The notes beneath the pieces were generated by a model. The model was not told where the DNA came from and did not search any database. It saw only the letters and a program-made list of their open reading frames with translations. Below, piece by piece: positions 40,956 to 50,607 of a stretch of 64,000 bases of DNA; position 1 is the stretch's first letter, and the number at the start of each line of letters is the position of its first letter. Made by a program: the position numbers and the translations under genes. The stretch is from Bacillus sp. X1(2014) (GTDB lineage: Bacteria > Bacillota > Bacilli > Bacillales_B > DSM-18226). Location of the stretch: positions 62,001 through 126,000 of the forward strand of contig NZ_VEED01000008.1 of NCBI RefSeq assembly GCF_007678255.1, written 5' to 3'.

Positions 40956-42007
40956 GCACAACCCAGCGCCAAATTTTCTGGAGTGTCGGCTTTTCCTTTT
41001 TTATTGCGATCATTATCGGTGCCATTTTTATCTTTGTTTTCCCATTGGGCAGTTGGGCCGAATTGTGGAGTAAACAGTTCATGAATATTCCCTTTGTTAT
41101 CTTTATCCCGGCCTTTAGTATTGCTGTCGGAATACTTTTAGGTGCGTTCTCTGGGATGTATTGGAGAAGACAGTTTCTCTCGGTTGAACATTCCTTGCAT
41201 TTATTAGAGGAAGGGAAACAGATAGAAGTGAAGGAGAAACCGGTGATCTCGGAAATGCAACTAATTGCCAACCGAATTGACAAAATCGGCAAGCAGATGT
41301 CTGAGCAAGCTAAACTCTCACAACGCTTAGCGACCGAAAAGGTAGAAGACCTAGAAGGAAGAATTCAAGAAATAATTGAACAAGAACGGAACCGTCTGGC
41401 CCGTGAGCTTCACGACTCTGTCAGTCAGCAATTATTTGCTGCTTCGATGATGATGTCAGCCATTAACGAAACAAAGCAGCAATCACCAGTAGAAAATGAC
41501 CGCGAAGCGAAGCAACTGAAAATTGTCGAAGAAATGATTCACCAATCCCAATTGGAAATGCGTGCCCTCCTTTTACATTTGCGGCCGGTTGCCTTGAAAA
41601 ATAAAACACTCCAAGAAGGAATTGAAGAGCTGTTAATCGAATTATCTCAAAAGGTTGAAATGGATATTAAATGGAAAACGGAAGCCTTCCCCCTAGATAA
41701 AGGTGTGGAAGATCATCTTTTCCGAATTCTGCAGGAATCTATTTCAAATACTTTAAGACATTCGAAAGCACGCTCGCTCGAAGTTCTAATGGTTAAACGG
41801 GACGACTTGGTCATCTTAAGGATTGTTGATGATGGAATTGGTTTTGATGTAACCGAGATGAAGGCGGGTTCCTATGGAATGCAAAATATGCATGAGCGTG
41901 CGGTAGAAGTAGGCGGTACGTTAAAAGTAGTAAGTGTAAAAAATCAAGGAACAAGGCTGGAAGTAAAGGTTCCGGTGATGATTAATGGAGATGGTGCCAA
42001 TGATTAG
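40952..42007 (+). CDS. liaS: LiaS sensor histidine kinase
   Basis: 351 residues. Two membrane helices (about 10-35 and 47-70) close together, the intramembrane-sensing layout, then a linker and HisKA_3 with His154 in [17 protein letters not shown] and an ATPase domain ([29 protein letters not shown]). It senses cell-envelope stress together with LiaF. Overlaps liaR by 8 bases. Confidence 0.9.
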   Translation: MSTTQRQIFWSVGFSFFIAIIIGAIFIFVFPLGSWAELWSKQFMNIPFVIFIPAFSIAVGILLGAFSGMYWRRQFLSVEHSLHLLEEGKQIEVKEKPVISEMQLIANRIDKIGKQMSEQAKLSQRLATEKVEDLEGRIQEIIEQERNRLARELHDSVSQQLFAASMMMSAINETKQQSPVENDREAKQLKIVEEMIHQSQLEMRALLLHLRPVALKNKTLQEGIEELLIELSQKVEMDIKWKTEAFPLDKGVEDHLFRILQESISNTLRHSKARSLEVLMVKRDDLVILRIVDDGIGFDVTEMKAGSYGMQNMHERAVEVGGTLKVVSVKNQGTRLEVKVPVMINGDGAND

Positions 42008-42632
42008 AGTAGTATTTGTTGATGACCATGAAATGGTAAGAATCGGGGTTTCTTCTTATTTATCTGCACAGCCAGATATTGAAGTAGTCGGGGAAGCAGA
42101 CGATGGAAAAAAAGGTGTGGAGCTTGCTCTCGAACTTCGCCCTGATATTATTTTAATGGATTTAGTTATGAAGGAAATGGACGGAATTGAAGCCACAAGA
42201 CGGATCATTGAACAATGGCCTGAAGCAAAAATCATCATAGTAACCAGTTTCTTGGATGATGAAAAAGTATATCCTGCACTTGAGGCTGGAGCTACAAGCT
42301 ATATGCTTAAGACATCTAAAGCTGGTGAAATAGCCAATGCGGTCCGCGCTACATACCATGGGCAATCGGTCCTTGAACCGGAAGTTACCGGTAAAATGAT
42401 GGTAAAAATGCGTCAAAAAAATACACACTTGCCACACGAAGACCTTACATCTCGTGAAGTTGAAATATTATTATTAATGGCTGAAGGAAAAACCAATCAG
42501 GACATTGCGGATGAGTTATTTATTGCCCTCAAAACCGTCAAAACCCATGTCAGCAATATTTTGAGTAAGCTCAACGTACAAGACCGAACGCAAGCAGTCA
42601 TCTATGCATTTAAGCATTCATTAATAAAATAA
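42000..42632 (+). CDS. liaR: LiaR response regulator
   Basis: 210 residues from ATG 42000 (GGAGATGG upstream; an earlier ATG at 41985 lies before that site). Receiver with VDDHEM and Asp54 ([12 protein letters not shown]), C-terminal LuxR-type helix-turn-helix ([25 protein letters not shown] in part). Partner of LiaS; the expected target is the liaIH transcript upstream. Confidence 0.9.
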   Translation: MIRVVFVDDHEMVRIGVSSYLSAQPDIEVVGEADDGKKGVELALELRPDIILMDLVMKEMDGIEATRRIIEQWPEAKIIIVTSFLDDEKVYPALEAGATSYMLKTSKAGEIANAVRATYHGQSVLEPEVTGKMMVKMRQKNTHLPHEDLTSREVEILLLMAEGKTNQDIADELFIALKTVKTHVSNILSKLNVQDRTQAVIYAFKHSLIK

Positions 42633-42640
42633 ATTTAGAA

Positions 42641-42669
42641 GGCTTTCCAAATCTGGAAAGTTTTTTTTT
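42641..42669 (+). terminator. Terminator after liaR
   Basis: CTTTCCA / TGGAAAG stem with an AATC loop followed by nine T. Confidence 0.88.
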
Positions 42670-42698
42670 GCCTTTTTTATAAAATTATAAAAATATAA

Positions 42699-42755
42699 TT
42701 GAAAAAGGTTCTCATTTACTGGTATGATGATTTTATTGAAAATGATTATCATTAA
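42699..42755 (+). promoter_or_regulatory. Sigma-A promoter and Fur box of the efeOBU operon
   Basis: -35 TTGAAA (42699-42704) and -10 TATGAT (42723-42728), 18 bases apart. GAAAATGATTATCATTAA at 42738-42755, at the expected start of transcription, matches the Fur box core well. This implies repression by iron. Confidence 0.75.
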
Positions 42756-42779
42756 TATAGATACCGGAGGATTACATAC

Positions 42780-43631
42780 ATGAAACTATTAAAAGTGTCA
42801 GGCACCTTAATTTTATCTAGCAGTCTACTATTTGGATGTTCAAATAATACAGAGGAAACTTCAACAAAAGAAAAGGTAAAAGAAAAAGCAGCTGCGAGTC
42901 AGGCTTCGCTCACTGGGGTTACAGATGATTACAGGGCATATGCCTTAGGAGAAATTGAAGAATTTGTTAAGGCAACAGACGCCTTTACAGCTGCTGTTAA
43001 AAAGGGAGAAATCGAAAAAGCCAAAGCCCTTTATGGACCAGCGCGGATGCACTATGAGCGTGCCGAACCAATTGCGGAAGTGTTCGGTGACCTAGATCCG
43101 AAGATTGATGCACGAGAAGGCGATGTTCCTGAAGCAGAATGGGGCGGGTACCATCGGATTGAAAAAGGTCTTTGGATTGAAAAAACCACTAAAGGATATG
43201 AGCAGTACGCGGAGCAGTTAATGAAAGATGTTAATCTCCTACGTGCCAAGGTAGATACCGTTGAAGTGACACCAGAATTATTGATAACTGGCGCTGTTGA
43301 CCTTTTAAATGAGGTGTCCACTTCAAAAGTAACAGGCGAAGAGGACCGTTATTCCCATACTGATTTATATGATTTTGCTGCCAATGTGGAGGGAGCAGAA
43401 AAGATTTATCAATTGCTTAATCCGGCATTAACGAAAAAAGATGAGGCCGTTTCAAAGGAAATTCAAGCCCGTTTTGATGATGTGTACCGTTTATTGAACC
43501 AGCACAAAAAGGGAGATGGCTACAAACTCTACACTGAATTAACAAAGGACCAAGTAAAAGAACTAAGTCAGGCGATTGATGCACTAGCAGAACCACTCTC
43601 ACAAATAGGACTTGTTACGGAGGCGTCTTAA
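42780..43631 (+). CDS. efeO: EfeO-type iron-binding lipoprotein (M75 family)
   Basis: 283 residues. Lipoprotein signal with the lipidated Cys in SLLFGCSN, a Lys/Glu-rich linker, then an M75/imelysin-like helical domain containing YERAEPIAEVFGDLDPKIDAREGD (in part) and GYHRIEKGLW. It delivers iron to EfeU. First gene of the operon; GGAGG precedes the ATG. There is no N-terminal cupredoxin domain, as in Gram-positive EfeO. Confidence 0.88.
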   Translation: MKLLKVSGTLILSSSLLFGCSNNTEETSTKEKVKEKAAASQASLTGVTDDYRAYALGEIEEFVKATDAFTAAVKKGEIEKAKALYGPARMHYERAEPIAEVFGDLDPKIDAREGDVPEAEWGGYHRIEKGLWIEKTTKGYEQYAEQLMKDVNLLRAKVDTVEVTPELLITGAVDLLNEVSTSKVTGEEDRYSHTDLYDFAANVEGAEKIYQLLNPALTKKDEAVSKEIQARFDDVYRLLNQHKKGDGYKLYTELTKDQVKELSQAIDALAEPLSQIGLVTEAS

Positions 43632-44924
43632 TTGGAAAAGAATACAAACATCATCGATGAATCTTCGGTAATCAGAAAAAAGATTTCGCGAAGAGATATT
43701 CTTAAAACGGCCGGTGTTGGGGGTGTCGGAGTGATTCTTGGTGCTTCTGGATTAGGAGGGTTGCTTTCGATTACGGAAAGCAAAGCCACTACTAAAGAGG
43801 CCCATGATATTGTTCCCTTCTATGGAAAACAGCAAAGCGGGATCACCACAAAAACACAAAACCATGTGTATTTTGTTTCCTTGGATGTAACCACCTCCAA
43901 AAAAGAAGACCTGGTTCAATTATTCAAGGATTGGACAAAGGCAGCCGCGCTATTATCTGAAGGGAAAGCAGTCGGAGATCTTTCGAGTAATGAGTTTCTC
44001 CCGCCAAAAGATACTGGGGAGGCCGCTGGATTATCTGCTTCTAATTTAACAGTTACATTCGGAGTTGGTCCTAGTTTGTTTGTAAAAGACAATCACGACA
44101 GATTCGGTCTAAAACATAAGCAGCCAAAAGAATTAGTGGATTTGCCTAAATTTCCACTGGATGCGTTGGAAGACGAATGGACCGGTGGGGACCTTTGTAT
44201 TCAGGCCTGTGCGGATGATTTGCAAGTAGCTTTTCACGCGGTGAGGAATTTGATTCGAATTGCTAGAGGGAAGGCGATCTTACGTTGGGCGCAAACAGGG
44301 TTTCAACGCACGAAACAAGCAGATCCAAAAAATGAAACACCTAGGAACTTGTTTGGCTTTAAAGATGGCACAGCCAATCCTGATGTAAACAATGCAGAAC
44401 AGATGAACAAACAGGTTTGGGTTCAGCCTGGTGATGGCCCAAATTGGTTGGCGAACGGAAGTTATCTTGTCGTCCGAAGAATTCAAATGTTTATTGAGGT
44501 GTGGGATCGTACCACATTAAAAGATCAAGAAAATACCTTTGGCCGCTATCGTGAAAACGGTGCACCAATTGGGCAAAAAAGTGAATTTGAAAAACTTGAT
44601 TTGAAGCAAAAAAATGAAAAAGGCGAATATAGCATCCCTGCAGACTCGCATACTCGTTTATCTCATGGGGACGGTTCACAGCAAATTCTGCGCAGGGCCT
44701 ATTCCTATTCAGATGGAATGGACCTTAAGACCGGCAGCTTTGATGCAGGCCTGTTGTTCTTATGTTTCCAACGTGCTCCTAGTAAACAATTTATTCCGAT
44801 ACAAAATAGATTGGCCACAATGGATAAATTAAATGAATATATTTCCCATAGAGGAAGTGCCATCTTTGCTTGTTTACCGGGAACCAAACCAGGCGGTTTT
44901 ATAGGAGAAACCCTTTTTAACTAG
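43632..44924 (+). CDS. efeB: EfeB, Tat-exported DyP-type haem peroxidase
   Basis: 430 residues from TTG 43632, with GGAGG 8 bases upstream; it starts on the base after the efeO stop. Twin-arginine signal SRRDILKTAG, then two ferredoxin-like halves. The DyP motif GFKDGTANPD carries the catalytic Asp, and HTRLSHGDGSQQILRRAYSY has the family Arg. It oxidises Fe2+ or releases iron from haem outside the cell for EfeU. Confidence 0.9.
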   Translation: MEKNTNIIDESSVIRKKISRRDILKTAGVGGVGVILGASGLGGLLSITESKATTKEAHDIVPFYGKQQSGITTKTQNHVYFVSLDVTTSKKEDLVQLFKDWTKAAALLSEGKAVGDLSSNEFLPPKDTGEAAGLSASNLTVTFGVGPSLFVKDNHDRFGLKHKQPKELVDLPKFPLDALEDEWTGGDLCIQACADDLQVAFHAVRNLIRIARGKAILRWAQTGFQRTKQADPKNETPRNLFGFKDGTANPDVNNAEQMNKQVWVQPGDGPNWLANGSYLVVRRIQMFIEVWDRTTLKDQENTFGRYRENGAPIGQKSEFEKLDLKQKNEKGEYSIPADSHTRLSHGDGSQQILRRAYSYSDGMDLKTGSFDAGLLFLCFQRAPSKQFIPIQNRLATMDKLNEYISHRGSAIFACLPGTKPGGFIGETLFN

Positions 44925-44954
44925 AGTTTTTCCTAATATAGAGGAGAGAGACAC

Positions 44955-46709
44955 ATGTTACGATTTAAAACAAAAAGTAAATCTATTTTAATTCTAATGA
45001 TGTTTTTCGTTTTTTTTCAAACCGTTCATCCAGCGAAAGCAGAAGTGAATCATGATGAACTTTTCGTTCTAATTGGTGATAGTTTAATGAAAGCCAAGGA
45101 TGGAGACCAATCAACCGTTTCCACTAATATGGAACAGTTTGCAACAGAATGGAAAGCGATTAAGAACAAGGATAGTGAACAGGCTAAAAAGGTTGAACAA
45201 GCGCTTCAAGAGGTTCAAAGTTTACTAACTAAAGGGAAAATAGAAAAAGATGTTCTGTCTGAAAGTCTTTCGTCTCTGTCCAGTGCGGTGGTTCTTTATG
45301 ACCAAGAACAAAATCCACAAGATAAAGAAAAGGGAAAAGAACAAGTAAAGCAGATGATGCCGCTCATTGCCACATTCAAGAAATCGATTGAGGACGAAAA
45401 TCAGGCAGTATTGAAAACTCAATATCAATCCTTGCTAAATAAATGGAATGCTTCGGAAAAAATTGTCCATGACGAGAGCATTGTCACCTACGGCAGTGTC
45501 GAAAAATACATGGCTTTAATTCGAATCGCGATCACCCAGAATCCGGTCGATTTAGATAAGGCGAAAACAAATATCGAGAAGCTATCAAGTGAAGTGGAAA
45601 ATTTCTTAGCAGGGAAGGTTTCTAAACAGGTTCAAGGTGATTATTCACTATCGGATCTTTCAGCATTATTGAGTAAGGCAGAATCACAGATTTCACAAGA
45701 AAACTATAATAGTGCCGAAAACCAGTTAAATGAAGTCTTAAACGTTTGGCCAATGGTCGAAGGAGATGTTCAGACGAGGGATAGTAAGCTGTATAGTGAT
45801 CTTGAAACCAAAATACCTACAGCTATTAGCCTCTTAAGTTCTGCTAAAGTCGATGGTCCCAAGGCGGAGGAGATTGTAAAAGAAATAAATTCACGTCTTG
45901 CACCGCTAATTAGTAAAACTGATTATTCTTTATGGGATGCAGCATTAATTTTGCTGCGCGAAGGGTTAGAAGGGTTATTAATCGTCGCTACATTGCTTGC
46001 CTTTTTGAAGAAAATGGGTCAGGGTGCGAAACAGAAATGGATCTGGGCGGGTGTTGGCGCAGGTATTCTAGCAAGTGCTGTATTAGCCATTATTATTAAT
46101 ATTGTATTTACCCGTATCGTTGCAGCTTCCAGCCGAGAATATATAGAGGGAATTACTGGAGTTGTTGCTGTAATTATGATGTTAACAGTTGGAGCATGGC
46201 TCCATAATAAATCCAGTATTGGGAACTGGAATAAATATATAAATCAACAAATGGAACAAGCCATTGCCAAAGGAAGTTTAGTTTCATTTGCTTTCATTAG
46301 TTTTCTGTCTGTGTTCCGTGAAGGAGCAGAAACCATCATATTCTATACAGGAATCACCCCATACATTAGTATGCAGCAATTGGTTTTGGGTGTAATCCTG
46401 GCAGTGGGAATCCTGGCCATTGTTGGGTTCGCTATTATTTACTATAGTGTAAAAATACCGATTCGCTTTTTCTTTAAAGCGGCAACTATTCTTATTTATA
46501 TTTTAGCCTTTAAAATTCTCGGTATTAGTATTCATGCGCTGCAGATTTCGGATGTGTTGTCGACAAGCACCGTGCATCAGCTTCCGTTTATTGATTGGAT
46601 TGGTTTATATCCAACTTTGGAAACAACGATTACCCAGTTATTATTAGTTATCGTCATTCTGGGGTTGACATGGATGATTAAAAAAAGAACAGTCATTACT
46701 AACATTTAA
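44955..46709 (+). CDS. efeU: EfeU, FTR1-family iron permease
   Basis: 584 residues. A signal peptide and a helical extracellular region of about 310 residues precede the FTR1 permease of about seven helices. Iron-ligand motifs are LREGLEG (near 337) and FREGAETIIF. The gene order efeO-efeB-efeU differs from B. subtilis efeU-efeO-efeB, and the N-terminal extension is longer than in YwbL. GAGGAGAG precedes the ATG. Confidence 0.88.
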   Translation: MLRFKTKSKSILILMMFFVFFQTVHPAKAEVNHDELFVLIGDSLMKAKDGDQSTVSTNMEQFATEWKAIKNKDSEQAKKVEQALQEVQSLLTKGKIEKDVLSESLSSLSSAVVLYDQEQNPQDKEKGKEQVKQMMPLIATFKKSIEDENQAVLKTQYQSLLNKWNASEKIVHDESIVTYGSVEKYMALIRIAITQNPVDLDKAKTNIEKLSSEVENFLAGKVSKQVQGDYSLSDLSALLSKAESQISQENYNSAENQLNEVLNVWPMVEGDVQTRDSKLYSDLETKIPTAISLLSSAKVDGPKAEEIVKEINSRLAPLISKTDYSLWDAALILLREGLEGLLIVATLLAFLKKMGQGAKQKWIWAGVGAGILASAVLAIIINIVFTRIVAASSREYIEGITGVVAVIMMLTVGAWLHNKSSIGNWNKYINQQMEQAIAKGSLVSFAFISFLSVFREGAETIIFYTGITPYISMQQLVLGVILAVGILAIVGFAIIYYSVKIPIRFFFKAATILIYILAFKILGISIHALQISDVLSTSTVHQLPFIDWIGLYPTLETTITQLLLVIVILGLTWMIKKRTVITNI

Positions 46710-46731
46710 AAGGGCCTTAGGTCCTTTTTTC
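46707..46731 (+). terminator. Terminator after efeU
   Basis: AAAAGG-G-CC / GG-T-CCTTTTTT hairpin. Confidence 0.7.
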
Positions 46732-46814
46732 GTTTCTGTTAAAATTTTCTCCTACTAATCAAAGAACTTGTCTCATAAGTTTATATAAGTGAGATTAGTA
46801 TGGAGGAGAAAAAA

Positions 46815-48146
46815 TTGAGGATATATTATAAGGGAATATTCTTTTTAGCTGCCGCTGCTTTTTTGGGGGAAGGTATTGAAGTTTTAGTAAATATGATTCT
46901 TGCTCGAGAGTTAGGACCACATGGGCTAGGACTGTATATGTCCATTTTGCCATCAATATTCTTCATTGTTTTGCTAGCAAGCTTTGAGCTGCCTGTATCA
47001 ATTTCAAAATTTATTGCAGAAAGGGAAGACCGTTATCACCGTAATATCCTTCATCATGCCATTACGATTACGATTGTATTCTCGGCGGTCCTTTTTTTAG
47101 CAGCTACTGTGATCATTCCGTTTATTCCTGTGTTTGATAAATATCATCCATATGTTAGATGGCTTGTTTTAATCTTAATCCCAATCATTTCCTTTACGTC
47201 CGTCGCGAGGGGATATTTTATGGGAAAGCAACAAATGGGGAAAATAGCAGTTTCTAATTTTTTAAGGAAAACCATTCAACTCGCTGGATTGTTTCTCCTC
47301 TTTCGTTTGTTTGCCTTCGACACATCCGAGTCATTGCTAATCGCAATTGGTACATTTATTGGAAGCGAGATTGTTGTGTTCCTATACTTATTCTACATGT
47401 TCATTATCCAGTTTCAGCAATTGAAACGACAGCCATTTTCTAATATGAAACGCAAGGTAGTCCAGAAGAATTTAATGTCAGTATCGATTCCAACCACGGG
47501 TCTTCGGTTGTTTTCAGCATTCACTGGTGCCATACAGCCCTTTATCATTAAGGCAGCGTTGGTTCGTTCTGGAATGAGCGAAACAGTAGCGACTGAGCAA
47601 TTTGGGCTGCTGATGGGAGTGGCCATGTCAATAGGATTTTTCCCAGCCTTTATTGCCCATTCCCTTATGGTCGTTCTAATTCCAGCTGTATCCAAGACTT
47701 ACTCACAGGGTGATTATCAAAGGCTCCATAAAATGCTTCAACAGGTGATGAAGCTTACCTTTGTATATGGGGTCGCAGCAGTAGCAATTTTCTACTTTTT
47801 TGCACCGGAGTTAACATCGCTTTTCTTTAAATCAGAAACACCAGCTATATTTTTACAATTACTCTGGCCATTTTTCTTATTCCACTTCTTTATCATGCCG
47901 ATGCAGGCCTTTTTGTTTGGACTTAATTTACTTAAAGAGACATTTATTCATATCATTTGGTCGACCATCATCTCCTTTGCACTCATTCTCCTGCTTGCAG
48001 CAATGCCAGAATGGAGAATGAACGGGGTTATTATTGGGATGAATACAGGTGCTGTTTTGTTGGCGCTTATGCATTATATAACCATTTGCAAAAAAATCGG
48101 AATAAGTTTATTTATGCAGCGGCTCATTCAAAATCCCACTAAATGA
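46815..48146 (+). CDS. MATE/MOP-superfamily polysaccharide or lipid flippase (SpoVB/YtgP-like)
   Basis: 443 residues from TTG 46815, because GGAGGAG lies just before it; the ATG at 46800 precedes that site. About 12-14 helices with the family start FLGEGIEVLVNMILARELGPHGLGLY (in part) and PVSISKFIAERE. Such proteins flip lipid-linked sugars or lipid II and are linked to spore cortex or envelope synthesis. Specific substrate not readable. Confidence 0.78.
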   Translation: MRIYYKGIFFLAAAAFLGEGIEVLVNMILARELGPHGLGLYMSILPSIFFIVLLASFELPVSISKFIAEREDRYHRNILHHAITITIVFSAVLFLAATVIIPFIPVFDKYHPYVRWLVLILIPIISFTSVARGYFMGKQQMGKIAVSNFLRKTIQLAGLFLLFRLFAFDTSESLLIAIGTFIGSEIVVFLYLFYMFIIQFQQLKRQPFSNMKRKVVQKNLMSVSIPTTGLRLFSAFTGAIQPFIIKAALVRSGMSETVATEQFGLLMGVAMSIGFFPAFIAHSLMVVLIPAVSKTYSQGDYQRLHKMLQQVMKLTFVYGVAAVAIFYFFAPELTSLFFKSETPAIFLQLLWPFFLFHFFIMPMQAFLFGLNLLKETFIHIIWSTIISFALILLLAAMPEWRMNGVIIGMNTGAVLLALMHYITICKKIGISLFMQRLIQNPTK

Positions 48147-48174
48147 TAAATTTAGAGAAAATTACTTCAAAACT

Positions 48175-48205
48175 GTAGGGGTTACACTTTCCACTCCGTC
48201 TATTA
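48175..48205 (+). promoter_or_regulatory. Candidate ECF-type promoter of the sigma factor gene
   Basis: CGTCTA (48197-48202) resembles the -10 of Bacillus ECF promoters, with TGTAGG 17 bases upstream, a poor match to the usual AAC-containing -35. It suggests autoregulation. Confidence 0.35.
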
Positions 48206-48243
48206 ATATGAAAAGGTATTTTTCAACATGGAGGTTTAGGAAA

Positions 48244-48762
48244 ATGAAAAATGAACGTACCCCATCATTTGAAGAAGTGGTCATGGAATACGGAAGAGCA
48301 ATCTATAAATATATTTTATCATTGGTCAGGCATAAAGAACTTGCGGAGGACATCTATCAGGAGGTATTACTCTCTGCTTATTTAGCATATCCTTCAATAA
48401 AGGAGCAATCGAAATATAAAGGATGGTTTTATACGATTGCCATCAATAAATGCCGTGACTATTGGCGGAAAGAAAATAAATCCAAGCAATTTTGGAGGGA
48501 AGAAGTTTATTCCTATTCAGCCTCTTTCGAACCAACGGTTATCCCAGAAGAGGAAGTGTTACATAAATTTTCTGCGGCACAAATGGCTGAAAAGATTAAC
48601 CTATTACCGGAAATCTATAGATATCCTATTTATCTATATTACTATCAAGACTTTTCTCTCGTCGAAATTGCGAAAAAAAGTAACCTTCCTATGTCTACAG
48701 TCAAAACAAGAATGAGAAGGGCAAAGGAAAGACTCCGACCAAAAATGCAGTCACTCGCATGA
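48244..48762 (+). CDS. ECF-type RNA polymerase sigma factor
   Basis: 172 residues from ATG 48244 with GGAGG upstream. Region 2 (LVRHKELAEDIYQEVLLSAY) and region 4 (LPEIYRYPIYLYYYQDFSLVEIAKK in part, STVKTRMRRAKERL) are both present. No anti-sigma gene follows, which is unusual; the next gene encodes phenylalanine hydroxylase. Regulon unknown. Confidence 0.85.
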   Translation: MKNERTPSFEEVVMEYGRAIYKYILSLVRHKELAEDIYQEVLLSAYLAYPSIKEQSKYKGWFYTIAINKCRDYWRKENKSKQFWREEVYSYSASFEPTVIPEEEVLHKFSAAQMAEKINLLPEIYRYPIYLYYYQDFSLVEIAKKSNLPMSTVKTRMRRAKERLRPKMQSLA

Positions 48763-48800
48763 TACCAGTAAAATATTCTTTGTGAAGGAGAATGTTCACC

Positions 48801-50543
48801 ATGACTGGAAAAGGAGAAAAAAGAGGCCAGGCGCACTTACAGCCATACATTTCAAAACAGTATTACCATCAATATACACCTATCGATCACGCGGTGTGGC
48901 GATTCGTCATGAAGCAAAACCATTACTTTTTAAAGGATATCGCTCATCCCGCATATGTAAATGGCTTACGAGATTCGGGTATTAAAACTGAGTCCATTCC
49001 AAAGGTTGACGATATGAATAAGAGCTTGGCAAAAGTTGGCTGGGGGGCCGTTACGATTGATGGCCTTATTCCTGGTTCCGTATTTTATGGCTTTCTGGCA
49101 AATGGCCTTTTACCGATTGCGACAGAAATAAGAAACATTCAAAACATTGCCTATACACCTGCACCGGATATGATTCATGAAGCAGCAGGACATGCGCCGA
49201 TTTTATTAGATCAATCTTATCGGGAATTTGTAAGGAAAATTGGTGAGATGGGGGCAAAAGCACTCGCTAGTAAAGAAAAATTAGAAGTGTTTAAAGCCGT
49301 CCGCCATTTAACCATTGTTGCAGAAGATCCTAATTCAACCCCTGAACAGGTGAAAGAGGCAGAAAGGCTTGTGGCAGAAGCAAGACAAAAGGTGAAGGGT
49401 CTATCTGAGGCCGATATGGTTTCAAGGCTTTTCTGGTGGACGGTTGAGTATGGCTTGATTGGTGACCTTAGTGATCCCAAGATCTATGGAGCTGGTTTGC
49501 TTTCATCTGTAGGTGAAAGTCAAAGCTGTCTAGCCGATGACGTGAAGAAGATTCCATTTTCAGTTGAGGAATGTATTAAGACACCTTATGATGTTACCAA
49601 GCCACAGCCGCAATTATTTGTCTGTAAAGATTTTAATGAACTGGCAGGTGCTATTGATCAATTTGCTTCGACAATGGCATTTAAGAAAGGCGGCACGGAA
49701 AGCCTTGAAAAAGCTTTACAATCTGATAATCTTGCAACATTTGTTTTCTCGTCTGGCTTGCAAGTGACAGGGACACTGGCAACCATATGGAAGGATGATA
49801 AGGGAGAGGCTGTTTATATCAGAACCAAAGGGCAGACCGCATTATCTTTTGACCAGAAACAATTAAATGGTCATGGCAAAGATACACATCACAAGGGCTT
49901 TGGAACACCAATAGGAGGTCTGGAAGGAAAGATTGCATTAGAGAAATGCTCACCCACTCAATTAAAGGATTTAGGAATCATTGAGGGCAGCAAGACCGTG
50001 TTGGAATTTGAAAGCGGTGTCAATGTGAAGGGGATTGTTAAGTCAATTTTGATGTCAGAAGGAAAGCCCATCTTAATCTCTTTTAAGGATTGCCAAGTAA
50101 GCTATCAGGGGCAAGTCCTATTTGAGCCATCATGGGGGACGTATGATATGGCTGTTGGTGCAAGAATTACATCAGTTTTTGCAGGCGCTGCAGATCCAGA
50201 CGCTTTTTTTGATTGGCCAACAGATGAAACAAACAGTATGGAGGAAGCAGAAGTTCAGCAACTCAATGAACTTGAAAGCCTATATGCGGAAATCCGCAGC
50301 TTACGGGAAGGAATGGCATGGAATGAACAGAGTTGGACCAGATTGGAGAAAGTAACAGAGGTCCTAGATCAGAAATATCCAAATGAGTGGCTATTGAGAC
50401 TGGAAATTCTAGAAATCTATAAGTTGCAAAATAACAGTCATCCCAATGTGAAAATTATTTCCGAACTATTACGAAACAAAAATTGGGGGAAATCAGTTAA
50501 TCAGGTGATTCAACGCGGATTCACTTTAATTAATAATAGATAA
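48801..50543 (+). CDS. Phenylalanine-4-hydroxylase with long C-terminal extension
   Basis: 580 residues from ATG 48801 (AAGGAG upstream; ATG 48792 is too close to it). The aromatic amino acid hydroxylase core holds the iron ligands in PDMIHEAAGHAP and in FWWTVEYGL, and spans about residues 10-300. The last ~270 residues are an extra region not found in the ~270-300-residue proteobacterial enzymes, as in B. cereus-type proteins. It converts Phe to Tyr with a pterin cofactor. Its location after a sigma factor gene may mean it is a target. Confidence 0.85.
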   Translation: MTGKGEKRGQAHLQPYISKQYYHQYTPIDHAVWRFVMKQNHYFLKDIAHPAYVNGLRDSGIKTESIPKVDDMNKSLAKVGWGAVTIDGLIPGSVFYGFLANGLLPIATEIRNIQNIAYTPAPDMIHEAAGHAPILLDQSYREFVRKIGEMGAKALASKEKLEVFKAVRHLTIVAEDPNSTPEQVKEAERLVAEARQKVKGLSEADMVSRLFWWTVEYGLIGDLSDPKIYGAGLLSSVGESQSCLADDVKKIPFSVEECIKTPYDVTKPQPQLFVCKDFNELAGAIDQFASTMAFKKGGTESLEKALQSDNLATFVFSSGLQVTGTLATIWKDDKGEAVYIRTKGQTALSFDQKQLNGHGKDTHHKGFGTPIGGLEGKIALEKCSPTQLKDLGIIEGSKTVLEFESGVNVKGIVKSILMSEGKPILISFKDCQVSYQGQVLFEPSWGTYDMAVGARITSVFAGAADPDAFFDWPTDETNSMEEAEVQQLNELESLYAEIRSLREGMAWNEQSWTRLEKVTEVLDQKYPNEWLLRLEILEIYKLQNNSHPNVKIISELLRNKNWGKSVNQVIQRGFTLINNR

Positions 50544-50548
50544 AGGAA

Positions 50549-50577
50549 AAGGAGCTTGGGGAATCCAAGCTCCTTTC
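50549..50577 (+). terminator. Terminator after phenylalanine hydroxylase
   Basis: AAAGGAGCTTGG / CCAAGCTCCTTT with a short loop. Confidence 0.85.
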
Positions 50578-50583
50578 TTATGC

Positions 50584-50600
50584 TATCCAGCTCCAGCGCT
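50584..50600. repeat. Repeat B fragment
   Basis: TATCCAGCTCCAGCGCT matches the left arm of the repeats at 40019 and 63361; the rest of the element is missing. Confidence 0.5.
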
Positions 50601-50607
50601 TTTCTGA

